Shown: in pieces, positions 38,526 to 48,614 of the stretch
Numbering within the stretch: position 1 is the first letter of the stretch
How the letters are laid out: each line of letters begins with the position of its first letter
DNA from: Pseudomonas orientalis
GTDB taxonomy: Bacteria > Pseudomonadota > Gammaproteobacteria > Pseudomonadales > Pseudomonadaceae
NCBI RefSeq assembly: GCF_002934065.1
Contig: NZ_CP018049.1
Span: 1,486,501-1,550,500, forward strand
Reading direction: 5' to 3'
DNA length: 64,000 nt
Position numbers and translations under genes: made by a program
Notes under the pieces: generated by a model
What the model was told of the DNA's origin: nothing
Databases searched by the model: none
Seen by the model: only the letters and a program-made list of their open reading frames with translations

Positions 38526-39776
38526 TTACAGCAGACTTATCGGGTAGCTGACGATCAACCGGTTTTCATCGAACTCATTGTTGCTGTAGTCACGCCGCAT
38601 GCTGGAGTTGCGCCAGCGCAGGGTCAGGTTTTTCAGGCTGCCGCTTTGTACGGTGTAGCCCAATTCGCTTTCGCGCCCCCATTCCTTGCCGTCGGTCACC
38701 GTGCCGGTGTGCACGTTGCTGCCGCTGATATAGCGGTTCATCAAGGTAAGGCCGGGTACACCAAGCGCCGCGAAGTTGTAGTCGTGGCGAACCTGCCAGG
38801 ATTTTTCCTCGGCGTTGTCGTAGCTTGAGTTATAGCTGTCGTTGGCCAGGGTGCCGCCGCTGGTGCCGTTGACACGCATCCAGGCGCTGTTGCCGGTGAG
38901 TTTTTGCAGGCCGACATAGACGGTGTTGCCGCCGTAACGGGCGGAGAACAGGCCTGACCAGGTCTTGTTGTCCAGCTCACCTGCCCGGGCGCTGCCGTCG
39001 TCCTTGCCGTAGAAGAACCCCAGGTTGGCGCCCAGGGTCCAGTCGCCCACGGGCTGGCTGTGAATCAGATTGACGAACTGCTGGCGGTAGATGTCCTTGA
39101 GCTGGGCATTCCACACTCCGACTTGCGTGCGTTTGTCGTTGAAGGCGTATTCGGCACCCTGGAAGTTGAAGCGATCGGACGTGAACGCGGTTTTGCCGGT
39201 CATCGACATGTCGCGCATGCTGCTGTCGTCCCGCGGGCTGTTGGCACGAAACTGACCGCCATACAGGGTCAGGCCATCGATTTCCTTCGACGTGATCTGG
39301 CCGCCACGCAAGGTTTGCGGCAATGAGCGGCCATCGTCCGAGCGCAGGATCGGCAGCACCGGCATCCATTCACCGACCTTCACTTCGGTCCTGGAAAAAC
39401 GCGCCTTGAACGCCACGCCCAGGCGACCGAACGCATCGGCTGGGCGGCCGTCGTGGTCCAGCGGCAATAACTGCGTGCCGCCGGTGCCGCGCCCGCCATC
39501 GAGCTTGAGCGAGTACAAGCCCAGCACGTCCACACCGAAGCCGACCGTGCCTTGAGTGAACCCGGACTTGGCGTCGAGGATGAAACTTTGCGTCCACTCC
39601 TGCGCGCCGCCCTGGGTTTTGGTCGGGTTGGTGTAATTGCGATTGAAGAAGAAGTTGCGCAGGTTGAGGTTGGCGCTGGCGTCTTCGAGAAATCCGTGTT
39701 CTTCGGCAAAAGCGGGGAGGACAAGACTGCTGACAACGCTGGCCAGCAGGAGCTGGCGCGGATGGAAAGTGCTCAT
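38526..39776 (-). CDS. OprD-family outer-membrane porin
   Basis: A 416-residue, 18-strand porin with a signal peptide (1-24, cleavage after AFA). The start of the mature protein, EEHGFLEDASANLNLRNFFF, and RTEVKVGEWMPVLPILRSDD are typical of the OccD/OccK family. The C-terminus ends in strand residues (LIVSYPISLL). The family imports basic amino acids or carboxylates, including aromatic acids. Proximity to the pca cluster suggests an aromatic carboxylate, but it is on the other strand with a lipoprotein gene between, so this is weak. A Met-rich or PcaR-type site was not found upstream. Confidence 0.93.
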   Translation of the reverse strand: MSTFHPRQLLLASVVSSLVLPAFAEEHGFLEDASANLNLRNFFFNRNYTNPTKTQGGAQEWTQSFILDAKSGFTQGTVGFGVDVLGLYSLKLDGGRGTGGTQLLPLDHDGRPADAFGRLGVAFKARFSRTEVKVGEWMPVLPILRSDDGRSLPQTLRGGQITSKEIDGLTLYGGQFRANSPRDDSSMRDMSMTGKTAFTSDRFNFQGAEYAFNDKRTQVGVWNAQLKDIYRQQFVNLIHSQPVGDWTLGANLGFFYGKDDGSARAGELDNKTWSGLFSARYGGNTVYVGLQKLTGNSAWMRVNGTSGGTLANDSYNSSYDNAEEKSWQVRHDYNFAALGVPGLTLMNRYISGSNVHTGTVTDGKEWGRESELGYTVQSGSLKNLTLRWRNSSMRRDYSNNEFDENRLIVSYPISLL

Positions 39777-39909
39777 GGTGTCGGACCTGTTGTTATTGGG
39801 GTTATGCAGGTGGCCGCCATGGTGCTGGGTGCTGCGGGGGCGGTGAAAGTGGGGCAGAGCGGGTTGTGGGCGGTGATCGAACGCAAGTTGGCGATGAAAG
39901 TCCGGGCAT

Positions 39910-39945
39910 AAAAAAACCGCTTCCGGTGAGGGAAGCGGTTTTTTT
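39910..39945. terminator. Rho-independent terminator of emhABC
   Basis: ACCGCTTCC and GGAAGCGGT pair around GGTGAG, flanked by six A and seven T residues. It lies 13 bases past the emhC stop and is symmetric enough to work in both directions. Confidence 0.95.
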
Positions 39946-39957
39946 ACAACAGGGCTA

Positions 39958-41415
39958 TCAGAACAACTTCAGCGCCGGTGCTTCTTCTTTCACCGGCTCG
40001 TTCTTCGCCGTCTGCTCATTCCAGCCACCGCCGAGGGCCTTGTACAGGTTGACCTCGCTGGTCAGCTGCGCCAGGCGGTCGGTGATCAGCGATTGCTGGG
40101 CACTGAACAGTTGGCGCTGGGCGTCGAGGAAGGTCAGGTTGCTGTCCACCCCAATGCGGTAGCGACGCTCGGCCAGGCGGTAGTAATCCTGGTTGGCGGC
40201 GACGAAGCCACGTTGGGCATCCAGTTGCTGCTTGTAGGTCGCCCGTGCGGCCAGGCCGTCGGAAACTTCCTGGAAGCCGGTCTGGATGGCCTTCTCGTAG
40301 TTGGCCACGTTGATCTCTTTCTGGATCTTCGAGTAGTCCAGGCTTGCGCGCAGGCTACCGGCGTTGAAGATCGGGATGTTGATCTGCGGTGCGAACGACC
40401 AGGTGCCCGAGCCGCCCTTGAACAGGCCGCCCAGGTTCGGGCTGGCGGTGCCGGCGCTGGCGGTCAGGCTGATGCTCGGGAAGAACGCCGCGCGTGCCGC
40501 ACCGATGTTGGCGTTGGCGGCCTTGAGGTTGTACTCGGCCTGAACGATGTCGGGACGCCGTTGCAGCAGGTCCGACGGCAAGCCGGCCGGTACTTCGCTG
40601 AGCAGGTCATCGGACAGTGGCTTGCTGGCGATATTCGCCGGCAGGCCGGTGCCCAGCAGCAGGGTCAGGCTGTTTTCATCCTGAGCCACCTGGCGCGTAT
40701 AGCGGGCAAGCTGCACCCGGGCGTTCTCCACCGAGGTGCGCGCCTGGCTGAGGTCGAGGGCCGAAGCCACGCCGACTTCGTTGCTGCGCGAGGTCAGCTT
40801 GAAGCTCTGCTCGAACGCGCCGAGCGTGTCCTGGGTCAGCTTGAGCAGTTCCTTGTCGGCCTGCCAGGTCAGGTAGGCATTGGCCACACTGGCCACCAGG
40901 CTGATCTGGGTGCTGCGCCGTGCTTCTTCGGTGGCGAAGTACTTCTGCAATGCTTCTTCGCTCAGGCTGCGCACGCGACCAAACAGGTCCAGCTCATAAG
41001 CGCTGATCCCCAGGCCCGCCGAGTACTGGCTGGAGATGCTCGATTCGCCGGTCTGCGACAGCCGCGCCGGAGTACGCGAGCGGCTGCCGCTGCCGGTCGC
41101 CGAGACGGCCGGGAACAGGTCGGCACGCTGGATCTGGTACTGCGCCGCATAAGCGTCGATGTTCAGGGCCGCGACGCGCAGGTCACGGTTGTTCACCAGC
41201 GCGGTCTGGATCAGCTGTTGCAGGGCAGGGTCGTGGAAAAACTGCTTCCAGCCTTGCTCCGCGGCAGCCTGGCCCGGCGCCTGGGCCGACGAGTACGCCG
41301 GCCCCTGCGGGAACTGCGCCGCTACCGGCGCTTCGGGGCGCTGGTAGTCAGGGATCAGCGAGCAGCCACTGAGCACGAATGCGGTGACGGCTAAGGAAAG
41401 TAGCGACTTGCTCAT
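39958..41415 (-). CDS. emhC: RND efflux outer-membrane channel, OprM/TtgC/EmhC type
   Basis: Outer-membrane factor of 485 residues with a lipobox (FVLSGC, Cys18). It has the two repeated TolC-fold halves, for example [20 protein letters not shown] and [20 protein letters not shown], and [20 protein letters not shown]. The C-terminus EEAPALKLF is like OprM. It completes the EmhAB pump, spanning the outer membrane and periplasm. Its ATG overlaps the emhB stop by four bases. Confidence 0.95.
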   Translation of the reverse strand: MSKSLLSLAVTAFVLSGCSLIPDYQRPEAPVAAQFPQGPAYSSAQAPGQAAAEQGWKQFFHDPALQQLIQTALVNNRDLRVAALNIDAYAAQYQIQRADLFPAVSATGSGSRSRTPARLSQTGESSISSQYSAGLGISAYELDLFGRVRSLSEEALQKYFATEEARRSTQISLVASVANAYLTWQADKELLKLTQDTLGAFEQSFKLTSRSNEVGVASALDLSQARTSVENARVQLARYTRQVAQDENSLTLLLGTGLPANIASKPLSDDLLSEVPAGLPSDLLQRRPDIVQAEYNLKAANANIGAARAAFFPSISLTASAGTASPNLGGLFKGGSGTWSFAPQINIPIFNAGSLRASLDYSKIQKEINVANYEKAIQTGFQEVSDGLAARATYKQQLDAQRGFVAANQDYYRLAERRYRIGVDSNLTFLDAQRQLFSAQQSLITDRLAQLTSEVNLYKALGGGWNEQTAKNEPVKEEAPALKLF

Positions 41416-44400
41416 TGGCCAGCCTCTTTAGGAGTTTCAGTGGTGTCTTTCTTTTTACGTTCGCCGGCCGAGGACACGGTTGCGTAGAACAGTGGCACCC
41501 AGAAGATCGCCAGCACCGTTGCCGTGATCATACCGCCGATCACGCCGGTACCGATTGCATGCTGGCTGCCTGAGCCGGCGCCGGTGGAAATCGCCAGCGG
41601 CAATACGCCGAGCACGAACGCCATGGACGTCATGATGATCGGACGCAGACGCATGCGGGACGCCTCGATGGCCGCCTCGACGATGCCCTTGCCTTGTTCG
41701 TGCAGCTCTTTGGCAAACTCCACGATCAGGATGGCGTTCTTCGCCGCAAGGCCCACCGTGACCAGCAAGCCTACCTGGAAGAACACGTCGTTGGACAAGC
41801 CGCGCATGCTGGTGGCGATCAACGCACCGATCACACCCAGCGGCACGACCAGAATCACCGCAATCGGGATCGACCAGCTTTCATACAAGGCGGCGAGGCA
41901 CAGGAACACCACCAGCAACGACAGGGCATACAGCGCAGGCGCCTGGGAGCCGGACAGGCGTTCTTCGTACGACAGGCCTGTCCAGGCATAGCCGATGCCG
42001 GCCGGCAGTTCCTTGGCAATGCGCTCGACTTCCGCCATTGCGTCACCGGTACTGTAACCAGGCGCCGGCGTGCCGAGGATTTCCATGGCCGCTACACCGT
42101 TGTAACGCGAGAGCTTCGGCGAGCCGTAGATCCACTTGCCAGACGAGATGGCCGACAGCGGCACCATCTTCCCGGAGTCGGCGCGCACGTACCATTTGTC
42201 CAGGTCTTCCGGCGACATACGGCTGGCCGCATCACCCTGCACATACACCTTCTTCACCCGACCACGGTCGATGAAGTCGTTGATGTAGCTGCCGCCCAGC
42301 GCGATGGCCAGGGTCTGCTGGATGTCCGACAGGCTGATGCCCTGGGCGCTGGCTTTCTCGTCATCGACGGTCAGTTCGTACTGCGGCTCATCGTTCACGC
42401 CGTTGGGGCGCACGCCCGCCAGGATCTTGCTCTGGGCCGCCGCACCGAGGAACTGGTTACGCGCTGCCATCAGCTTGTCGTGGCCGACACCACCCTGGTC
42501 TTGCAGGAACACGTCGAAGCCGGTGGCGTTACCCAGTTCCAGAACCGAAGGCGGCACGATGGCAAATACCATGGCGTCCTTGAAGGCCCCGAAGAAGTAA
42601 CCCTGGGCCCGCTTGGCCACTTCGAATACCGACTGCGACGAATCACGCTCGTCCCACGGCTTGAGCATCACGAATGCAAGGCCCGAGCTCTGGCCGCGAC
42701 CGGCGAAGTTGAAGCCGTTCACGGTAAATACCGACTTCACGGCCTTGCCTTCGCCTGGCTCGCCTTCCTTGTCATGCAGCAGGAAGGCGCGCATGTCGTC
42801 GATGACTTTTTGCGTACGCTCGGCCGAGGCGCCCACGGGGGTCTGTACCTGGGCAAAGATCACGCCCTGGTCTTCTTCAGGCAGGAACGCGCTCGGGATA
42901 CGGGTGAACATCCAGATCATGCCGGCCAGGATCAGCGCATACACGATGAAAGCCGGGATCTTGTGCTTGATCATCCCGCCCACGCCGCGCTCGTACTTGA
43001 GTACGCCGCTGTCGAAGGTGCGGTTGAACCAGCCGAAGAAGCCGCGCTTGGGTTGGCCGTGCTTTTCCGGATCGATCGCCTTGAGCATGGTGGCGCACAG
43101 GGCCGGGGTGAAGATCAGGGCAACCAGTACCGACAACGCCATCGCCGACACAATGGTGATGGAGAACTGCCGGTAGATCACGCCGGTGGAACCGCCGAAG
43201 AAGGCCATCGGCAGCAATACCGCCGAGAGTACCAGGGCAATACCCACCAGGGCGCCCTGGATCTGGCCCATGGATTTGATGGTCGCTTCCTTGGGCGACA
43301 GGTGCTCCTCGGCCATGACCCGTTCGACGTTTTCCACCACGACGATGGCATCGTCCACCAGCAAGCCGATGGCCAGGATCATGCCGAACATGGTCAGGGT
43401 GTTGATGGTGAAACCGAACGCCGCCAGGATCCCGAACGTACCCAGCAATACCACCGGTACGGTCATGGTGGTGATGATGGTGGCGCGGAAGTTCTGCAGG
43501 AACAAGAACATCACCAGGAACACCAGCACGATCGCTTCGACCAGGGTGTGCACCACACCGGAGATCGATTCGGTCACTACCGGGGTCGTGTCGTACGGCA
43601 CCACGGCTTTCATGCCGGGCGGGAAGAACGGTTCCAGGGACGCCACGGTGGCGCGGATCGCTTTACCGGTGTCCAGGGCGTTCGCCCCGGCGGCCAGCTT
43701 GATCGCCATACCGGACGCCGGCTTACCGTTGAATTGCGCGCTGATGCTGTAGTTCTGGCCGCCCAGTTCAATACGCGAAACGTCGCCCAGGCGCACTTGC
43801 GAGCCGTCGGGATTCACTTTCATCAGGATCTTGGCGAATTCTTCGGCGCTTTGCAGACGCGTCTTGCCGATGATGGTGGCGTTCAATTGAGTGCCGGGCA
43901 GGGCAGGCAGACCGCCCAGTTGGCCAGTGGCCACCTGCACGTTCTGGGCCTTGATGGCATTGCTGACATCCACCGGGGTGAGCTGGAAGTTGTTCAGCTT
44001 GGCCGGGTCGAGCCAGATACGCATGGCGTACTGCGAACCGAAGACCTGGAAGTCACCCACACCCGAGGTACGAGAAATCGGGTCCTGGATGTTGGACACG
44101 ATATAGTTGGAGAGGTCGTCCTTGGTCATGCTGCCGTCTTCCGACACCAGACCGATCACCATCAGGAAGTTCTTCACCGACTTGGTCACGCGAATACCCT
44201 GCTGCTGCACTTCTTGCGGCAGCAGTGGGGTTGCCAGGTTCAGCTTGTTCTGCACCTGAACCTGGGCGATGTCCGGGTTGGTACCCTGGTTGAACGTCGC
44301 GGTGATGGTCATGCTGCCGTCGGAGTTACTGTCCGAGGCCACATAGCGCAGGTTGTCGATACCATTGAGTTGTTGCTCGATCACCTGCACCACGGTGTCC

Positions 44401-44573
44401 TGCACGGTTTGTGCGGACGCGCCTGGGTAGGTCACCTGGATATCAATGGCGGTTGGCGCAATGGCCGGGTATTGGTTGATGGGCAGCTTCAGGATCGACA
44501 GTGCCCCGACCAGCATGATCACCAGGGCAATTACCCAGGCGAAAATGGGACGGTCGATAAAAAATTTCGACAT
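41412..44573 (-). CDS. emhB: RND multidrug efflux transporter, MexB/TtgB/EmhB type
   Basis: Inner-membrane HAE1 pump of 1053 residues. It starts [20 protein letters not shown], the standard form. The proton-relay Asp pair is in [17 protein letters not shown] (transmembrane helix 4). Both large periplasmic loops are complete. The order emhA-emhB-emhC with divergent emhR matches emhRABC of P. fluorescens and ttgRABC of P. putida. Likely substrates are hydrophobic antibiotics and aromatic hydrocarbons. It begins three bases after the emhA stop. Confidence 0.96.
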   Translation of the reverse strand: MSKFFIDRPIFAWVIALVIMLVGALSILKLPINQYPAIAPTAIDIQVTYPGASAQTVQDTVVQVIEQQLNGIDNLRYVASDSNSDGSMTITATFNQGTNPDIAQVQVQNKLNLATPLLPQEVQQQGIRVTKSVKNFLMVIGLVSEDGSMTKDDLSNYIVSNIQDPISRTSGVGDFQVFGSQYAMRIWLDPAKLNNFQLTPVDVSNAIKAQNVQVATGQLGGLPALPGTQLNATIIGKTRLQSAEEFAKILMKVNPDGSQVRLGDVSRIELGGQNYSISAQFNGKPASGMAIKLAAGANALDTGKAIRATVASLEPFFPPGMKAVVPYDTTPVVTESISGVVHTLVEAIVLVFLVMFLFLQNFRATIITTMTVPVVLLGTFGILAAFGFTINTLTMFGMILAIGLLVDDAIVVVENVERVMAEEHLSPKEATIKSMGQIQGALVGIALVLSAVLLPMAFFGGSTGVIYRQFSITIVSAMALSVLVALIFTPALCATMLKAIDPEKHGQPKRGFFGWFNRTFDSGVLKYERGVGGMIKHKIPAFIVYALILAGMIWMFTRIPSAFLPEEDQGVIFAQVQTPVGASAERTQKVIDDMRAFLLHDKEGEPGEGKAVKSVFTVNGFNFAGRGQSSGLAFVMLKPWDERDSSQSVFEVAKRAQGYFFGAFKDAMVFAIVPPSVLELGNATGFDVFLQDQGGVGHDKLMAARNQFLGAAAQSKILAGVRPNGVNDEPQYELTVDDEKASAQGISLSDIQQTLAIALGGSYINDFIDRGRVKKVYVQGDAASRMSPEDLDKWYVRADSGKMVPLSAISSGKWIYGSPKLSRYNGVAAMEILGTPAPGYSTGDAMAEVERIAKELPAGIGYAWTGLSYEERLSGSQAPALYALSLLVVFLCLAALYESWSIPIAVILVVPLGVIGALIATSMRGLSNDVFFQVGLLVTVGLAAKNAILIVEFAKELHEQGKGIVEAAIEASRMRLRPIIMTSMAFVLGVLPLAISTGAGSGSQHAIGTGVIGGMITATVLAIFWVPLFYATVSSAGERKKKDTTETPKEAGQ

Positions 44574-44576
44574 GGA

Positions 44577-45728
44577 TTACTCCCCTTTGCCGGCAGCGGC
44601 AGCGGCAGCAGGAGCGGCAGAACCGGCGGGCTTGGCGTTGCCGGCTTCGGTGACTTTCACCTCGGCGCCCGGCTTGACGTACTGCAAGCCTTCGGTGATG
44701 ACCCGGTCGCCCGCGTTGAGGCCTTTCTCCACCAGCCAATAGGCGCCGGCGGTACGGTTGGCCACCAGTTCACGCTGCTCGACCTTGTTGTCGGCATTGA
44801 CGATCAGGGCCGTCGGAGTGCCCTTGAGGTCACGGGTCACGCCCTGTTGCGGCGCCAGAATGGCCTTGCTGTTCACACCGGCTTGCAGTTGGGCGTGCAC
44901 GAACATACCCGGCAGCAGCACATGGTTGGGGTTGGGGAACACGGCGCGCAGGGTCACGGAACCGGTGGTCTGGTCGACCGACACTTCAGAGAACTCCAGT
45001 TTGCCTTGCTGGCCGTAGTCGCTGCCGTCTTCCAGGGTCAGCTTGACCATGGCGGCGTTGTCGCCGGATTTTTGCAGTTGGCCGCTTTCCAGGTCACGAC
45101 GCAGTTTCAGCATTTCGGCCGAGGACTGGGTGACGTCAACGTAGATCGGGTCCAACTGCTGGATCACAGCCATGGCATCGGCCTGGCCGTTGCTGACCAG
45201 TGCGCCTTCGGTCACTGCAGAGCGGCCGATACGCCCGGAAATCGGCGCGAACACTTTGGTGTAGCGCACATTGATCTGCGCATTCTGCAGGTCGGCCTCG
45301 GCCGTCATGCGGTTGGCGACGGCGGTGTCGTATTCCTGGCGGCTGACGGCTTGCTCATCGACCAGTTGCTTGTAGCGATCGGTGATCGATTTGGTCTGCG
45401 TCAGCTTGGCCTGGGCGCTCTTGAGCGTGGCTTCATACACCGATGGATCGATCTGGTAGAGCTGCTGCCCTTCCTTCACGTCGGCGCCTTCCTTGAACAG
45501 GCGCTTGAGAATGATGCCGTTCACCTGCGGGCGCACTTCGGCAATGCGGAAGGCCGTGGTGCGGCCCGGCAGCTCGGTGGTCAGGGTAAAGGCTTGCGGT
45601 TGAATGGTGACCACGCCGACCTGAGGGGTTTGAGCGGGCGGAGCCGCTTCTTCCTTTTTACATCCGCTGAGCAGCGATGCCAGGGCGACGGCAGTGACCA
45701 GAGCGGTAACAGCTGGCTTAAGTTGCAT
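44577..45728 (-). CDS. emhA: RND efflux membrane-fusion lipoprotein, MexA/TtgA/EmhA type
   Basis: Periplasmic adaptor of 383 residues with a lipobox (LLSGC, Cys23). Domains in order: barrel-sandwich start (GVVTIQPQAFTLTTELPGRT), alpha-hairpin (LKSAQAKLTQTKSITDRYKQ), the second half-motif (YTKVFAPISGRIGRSAVTEG), and a C-terminal beta-barrel with an Ala-rich tail. The start MQLKPAVTAL is chosen over a Met 20 codons upstream because it gives the proper signal peptide. It is the first gene of the operon, downstream of the EmhR operator. Confidence 0.95.
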   Translation of the reverse strand: MQLKPAVTALVTAVALASLLSGCKKEEAAPPAQTPQVGVVTIQPQAFTLTTELPGRTTAFRIAEVRPQVNGIILKRLFKEGADVKEGQQLYQIDPSVYEATLKSAQAKLTQTKSITDRYKQLVDEQAVSRQEYDTAVANRMTAEADLQNAQINVRYTKVFAPISGRIGRSAVTEGALVSNGQADAMAVIQQLDPIYVDVTQSSAEMLKLRRDLESGQLQKSGDNAAMVKLTLEDGSDYGQQGKLEFSEVSVDQTTGSVTLRAVFPNPNHVLLPGMFVHAQLQAGVNSKAILAPQQGVTRDLKGTPTALIVNADNKVEQRELVANRTAGAYWLVEKGLNAGDRVITEGLQYVKPGAEVKVTEAGNAKPAGSAAPAAAAAAGKGE

Positions 45729-45816
45729 GAAGATCCTCGGGTCAGGCGCGCAGAGTGCGCACAAGAAGTGTGGAAGGGTAAAAAACAAGCCGTGAGTGGA
45801 TAAGTAGCTTGCTACG

Positions 45817-45848
45817 CAATATACTTACGTTCATGGTTGTTTGTAAAC
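45817..45848. promoter_or_regulatory. TtgR/EmhR-type operator between emhA and emhR
   Basis: The stretch from CAATATACTTACGTTCATGG through TTGTTTGTAAA matches, apart from a few bases, the TtgR operator I recall for P. putida ttgABC (complement TTTACAAACAACCATGAATG). It lies 89-120 bases upstream of the emhA ATG, in the shared promoter region with emhR. Binding by the repressor here would regulate both directions. Confidence 0.85.
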
Positions 45849-46014
45849 TCTTGACAGGCTTGGCGGAATGCTGACAAAGCAACGCCCAAAGCCTCGATTT
45901 TAGTACGTTCGGCGCCCATGACGGTGTCGTCCCACAATTATTCAGATGATCGTTCACGTCTATTAACGTTGCGTTAACGATAGTCCCCAGTGTTCTGATT
46001 GAGGTTTTACTGCC

Positions 46015-46647
46015 ATGGTTCGTCGCACCAAAGAGGAAGCTCAGGAAACCCGCAGCCAAATCCTCCAAGCCGCCGAGCACGCCTTTTATGAACGTGGCGT
46101 TGCACGCACCACGCTGGCGGACATCGCCGCCCTGGCAGGCGTGACGCGCGGTGCCATCTACTGGCACTTCAGTAACAAGTCCGATTTGCTGCAGGCCCTG
46201 CTCGACACGCTGCACGAACCCCTGGACGAATTGGCCCGGGCGAGTGAAAGCGAGGATGAAGTCGACCCGTTGGGGTGCATGCGCAAGCTGCTGATTCATC
46301 TCTATCATCAAGTGGCCCTGGACCCGAAAACCCGGCGCATCAACGAGATCCTGTTTCATAAGTGCGAGTTCACCGATGAAATGTGTGACATGCGCCGCCA
46401 GCGCCAGGCCCATAGCCTGGAGTGCAACCTGCGTATCGGCCTGACGTTGCGTAACGCGGTGCATCGCGGGCAATTACCGGAAAGTCTCGATACCAACCGT
46501 GCTGCGGTGTGCATTCATGCCTACATCCACGGCCTTATCGGCCAGTGGCTGCTGGTGCCTGAAAGCTTTCAACTGCATCAGGACGCCGAGCGCTGGGTGG
46601 ACGCGGGGCTGGACATGCTGCGCCTGAGTCCGAGCCTGCGCAATTGA
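46015..46647 (+). CDS. emhR: TetR-family repressor EmhR/TtgR
   Basis: A 210-residue repressor. The N-terminal HTH reads [22 protein letters not shown] (residues 26-47), nearly identical in style to TtgR/AcrR. The C-terminal ligand domain has the TtgR-like segments [20 protein letters not shown] and [13 protein letters not shown]. It is divergent from emhABC and is expected to repress it until an antibiotic or flavonoid-like effector binds. An intrinsic terminator follows 44 bases past the stop. Confidence 0.95.
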   Translation: MVRRTKEEAQETRSQILQAAEHAFYERGVARTTLADIAALAGVTRGAIYWHFSNKSDLLQALLDTLHEPLDELARASESEDEVDPLGCMRKLLIHLYHQVALDPKTRRINEILFHKCEFTDEMCDMRRQRQAHSLECNLRIGLTLRNAVHRGQLPESLDTNRAAVCIHAYIHGLIGQWLLVPESFQLHQDAERWVDAGLDMLRLSPSLRN

Positions 46648-46691
46648 GACAAAATGCGTAATTGCGACCAGTTGTGTCAACAGTAAAGCCC

Positions 46692-46713
46692 AAGGACGGT
46701 CAATCGTCCTTTT
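46692..46713 (+). terminator. Rho-independent terminator of emhR
   Basis: AAGGACG-GTCAAT-CGTCCTT followed by TT. The T-run is short, so strength is moderate. Confidence 0.75.
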
Positions 46714-46840
46714 GCCTGATTTATGGGGTGACTTTATATACGGGCTGGCGGGCGGTTGATAGGTAGCCGCCTAAGTATTTTGTAGCGATATTGTTGCGGT
46801 TCTGTGAAGTGATGTTTCCAAGACGAAACATGCGGTCAAA

Positions 46841-46933
46841 AATGTGGGAGGGGGCTTGCTCCCGATAGCGGTGTGTCAGTCACTGAAATTTTGACTGAAG
46901 CACCGCCATCGGGGGCAAGCCCCCTCCCACATT
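46841..46933. repeat. REPIN (GI type)
   Basis: Two inverted GI REPs; the left arm has one change (GCTTGCTCCCGAT). It lies between convergent emhR and xenB. Confidence 0.9.
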
Positions 46934-46951
46934 GTTGTGTGTTTTGGTCAG

Positions 46952-48007
46952 TTAAATCGGCAGCGTCGGATAATCGATATAACCCACCGGACCTTTGCCG
47001 TAGAAGGTTTCCGGGTGCGGCTCGTTCAGCGGCGCATCGGCCTTCAGGCGTGCCGGCAGGTCCGGGTTGGCAATGAACGGTATGCCGAAGGCCACCGCAT
47101 CGGCCTTGCCGGCGGCCAGCCAGGCGTTGGCGCTGTCTTTGGTGAAGCGTTCGTTGGCGATGTACATGCCGCCGAAGGCTTTTTTCAGTTGCGGGCCGAG
47201 GCTGTCGGCGCCTTCTTTTTCACGGGAACAGATGAAGGCGATGCCACGTTTGCCCAGTTCGCTGGCGACGTAGGTGAAGGTTTCCGCCAGGTTGTCATCG
47301 CCCATGTCGTGGGCGTCGGCACGCGGTGCCAGGTGCACGCCCACGCGGCCGGCGCCCCAGACTTCGATGGCGGCGTCGGTCACTTCCAGCAACAGGCGCG
47401 CACGGTTTTCCAGGGAGCCGCCGTATTGGTCGGTGCGCTGGTTGGTGCTGCTTTGGAGGAACTGGTCGAGCAGGTAGCCGTTGGCACCGTGGATTTCCAC
47501 GCCGTCGAAACCGGCGGCCTTGGCGTTTTCGGCGCCGGTGCGGTAAGCGTCGATGATGTCGGCGATTTCAGCGGTTTCCAGGGCGCGCGGGGTGGGGTAG
47601 TCGGCCAGCGGGCGCACCAGGCTGACGTGGCCTTTGGCCTGGATCGCGCTCGGCGCCACCGGGGCCTCGCCATTGAGGTACGACTCATGGGAGATGCGGC
47701 CGACATGCCACAGTTGCAGGAATATCTTGCCGCCCGCGCCGTGTACCGCCTTGGTGATGTTGGCCCAGCCACGCACCTGGTCGTTGGACCAGATGCCCGG
47801 CGTGTCCGGGTAACCCACACCCATCGGCGTTACGGAAGTGGCTTCGCTGAGGATCAGCCCGGCAGACGCGCGCTGTACGTAATACTCGGCCATCAGTGCG
47901 TTGGGCACGCGGCCTTCATCGGCACGGCAGCGGGTCAGCGGCGCCATGATGATGCGGTTCGACAGTTCGAGGTCGCCCAGTTTTATCGGATCGAAAATAG
48001 TCGTCAT
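46952..48007 (-). CDS. xenB: Xenobiotic/alkene reductase XenB (old yellow enzyme family)
   Basis: A 351-residue FMN-dependent ene-reductase. The N-terminus TTIFDPIKLGDLELSNRIIM is nearly that of XenB from P. fluorescens I-C, which reduces nitroglycerin and TNT. The active-site motif is EIHGANGYLLDQFL with the His/Asn pair. Other segments: MAPLTRCRAD and QLWHVGRISH. The start at 48007 is preferred to an in-frame Met seven codons upstream because GAGAAGGTA lies just before it. It is the last gene of an ArsR-smORF-xenB unit. Confidence 0.95.
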   Translation of the reverse strand: MTTIFDPIKLGDLELSNRIIMAPLTRCRADEGRVPNALMAEYYVQRASAGLILSEATSVTPMGVGYPDTPGIWSNDQVRGWANITKAVHGAGGKIFLQLWHVGRISHESYLNGEAPVAPSAIQAKGHVSLVRPLADYPTPRALETAEIADIIDAYRTGAENAKAAGFDGVEIHGANGYLLDQFLQSSTNQRTDQYGGSLENRARLLLEVTDAAIEVWGAGRVGVHLAPRADAHDMGDDNLAETFTYVASELGKRGIAFICSREKEGADSLGPQLKKAFGGMYIANERFTKDSANAWLAAGKADAVAFGIPFIANPDLPARLKADAPLNEPHPETFYGKGPVGYIDYPTLPI

Positions 48008-48033
48008 GGGAAAGTACCTTCTCTTCAAGTTGA

Positions 48034-48129
48034 TCAGTTGGTCGCGGGGGCCAGGTCGGCATTGCCGTTCTGGCGGAAAGTAGTCAGGGTCACCAGCAGC
48101 GCGAGAATCATGAGCAATGAGAGCGGCAT
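48034..48129 (-). CDS. 31-residue membrane micropeptide between arsR-type gene and xenB
   Basis: MPLSLLMILALLVTLTTFRQ, then NGNADLAPATN. It has one short hydrophobic helix and a polar tail; it may be a single-span membrane peptide. An AAGGAG site lies 6 bases before the ATG, stronger than those of its neighbours. It fills the space between the ArsR-type gene (10 bases upstream) and xenB (26 bases downstream). I do not recognise the family. It could also be a leader peptide for xenB. Confidence 0.6.
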   Translation of the reverse strand: MPLSLLMILALLVTLTTFRQNGNADLAPATN

Positions 48130-48139
48130 TCTCGGCTCC

Positions 48140-48460
48140 TTATTGCGGCGCAGGGGCGCTGAGTTCGCTGATGAGCGCTGCGAGGAAGGCTTGGATCGTT
48201 TCTTCGTTGCGTCTGAAAAAGTGCCACTGTCCGGCTTTCTGGCTGGTGATCAGGCCCGCCCGTTGCAAGGTCGCCAAGTGGGCCGACACGGTCGACTGGG
48301 ACAAGCCGCAGCGCTGGTCGATCTGCCCGGCGCAGATGCCGTATTCGTGGTTGTGCAGTTGTTCGGGAAACTGCACTTTCGGGTCTTTCAGCCAGGTAAG
48401 GATGTCTCGTCGTACTGGGTGGGCCAGGGCTTTTATTATTTCGTCGAGGTCGATGGACAT
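48140..48460 (-). CDS. ArsR-family HTH regulator
   Basis: A 106-residue winged-HTH protein. The start MSIDLDEIIKALAHPVRRDI is the standard ArsR beginning; the longer open frame upstream runs through operator sequence and is not coding. The recognition helix region is CGLSQSTVSAHLATLQRAGL. The metal-site motif ELCVCDL is absent (YGICAGQ instead, with a single Cys plus another in RCGLS), so it may sense something other than arsenic. It probably controls itself, the micropeptide and xenB. Confidence 0.9.
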   Translation of the reverse strand: MSIDLDEIIKALAHPVRRDILTWLKDPKVQFPEQLHNHEYGICAGQIDQRCGLSQSTVSAHLATLQRAGLITSQKAGQWHFFRRNEETIQAFLAALISELSAPAPQ

Positions 48461-48483
48461 GGCAGGGGCTCGGTGTCGTAAAA

Positions 48484-48583
48484 CGTTATATCGCGATGAG
48501 GCGAACTTTAAATCGTCATATCCCGATATACAAATATGATTTTGATCTGATCTCTGCACGAATCGGTATATCGGGTTATAACG
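48484..48583. promoter_or_regulatory. Three copies of a 14-bp operator-like motif upstream of the ArsR gene
   Basis: CGTTATATCGCGAT (48484-48497), CGTCATATCCCGAT (48514-48527) and, on the other strand, CGTTATAACCCGAT (48570-48583). They share the consensus CGTYATAWCSCGAT. They span the promoter region between the ArsR gene and the divergent acpH gene. They are likely binding sites for the ArsR protein; that is inference from position. Confidence 0.75.
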
Positions 48584-48614
48584 ATATGTTGGTCGCAGTG
48601 GTAGACTGCGCGCC

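Larger units (their letters stand above)
46648..46951. other. emhR-xenB convergent gap
   Basis: A 304-base gap between convergent genes. It holds the emhR terminator (46692-46713) and a GI REPIN (46841-46933). No gene was seen. Confidence 0.6.

Noticed and set aside
39803..39910. Short plus-strand ORF (about 35 codons, MQVAAMVLGAAGAVKVGQSG) upstream of the porin gene
   Set aside because: It ends at a terminator and is a little protein-like, but it has no good ribosome-binding site and no recognised family; left as a possible remnant.
41694..45803. 1369-codon plus-strand open frame opposite emhAB
   Set aside because: It is the antisense frame of the GC-rich efflux genes; composition (His, Gln, Arg rich) is not protein-like, and the minus-strand genes are certain.
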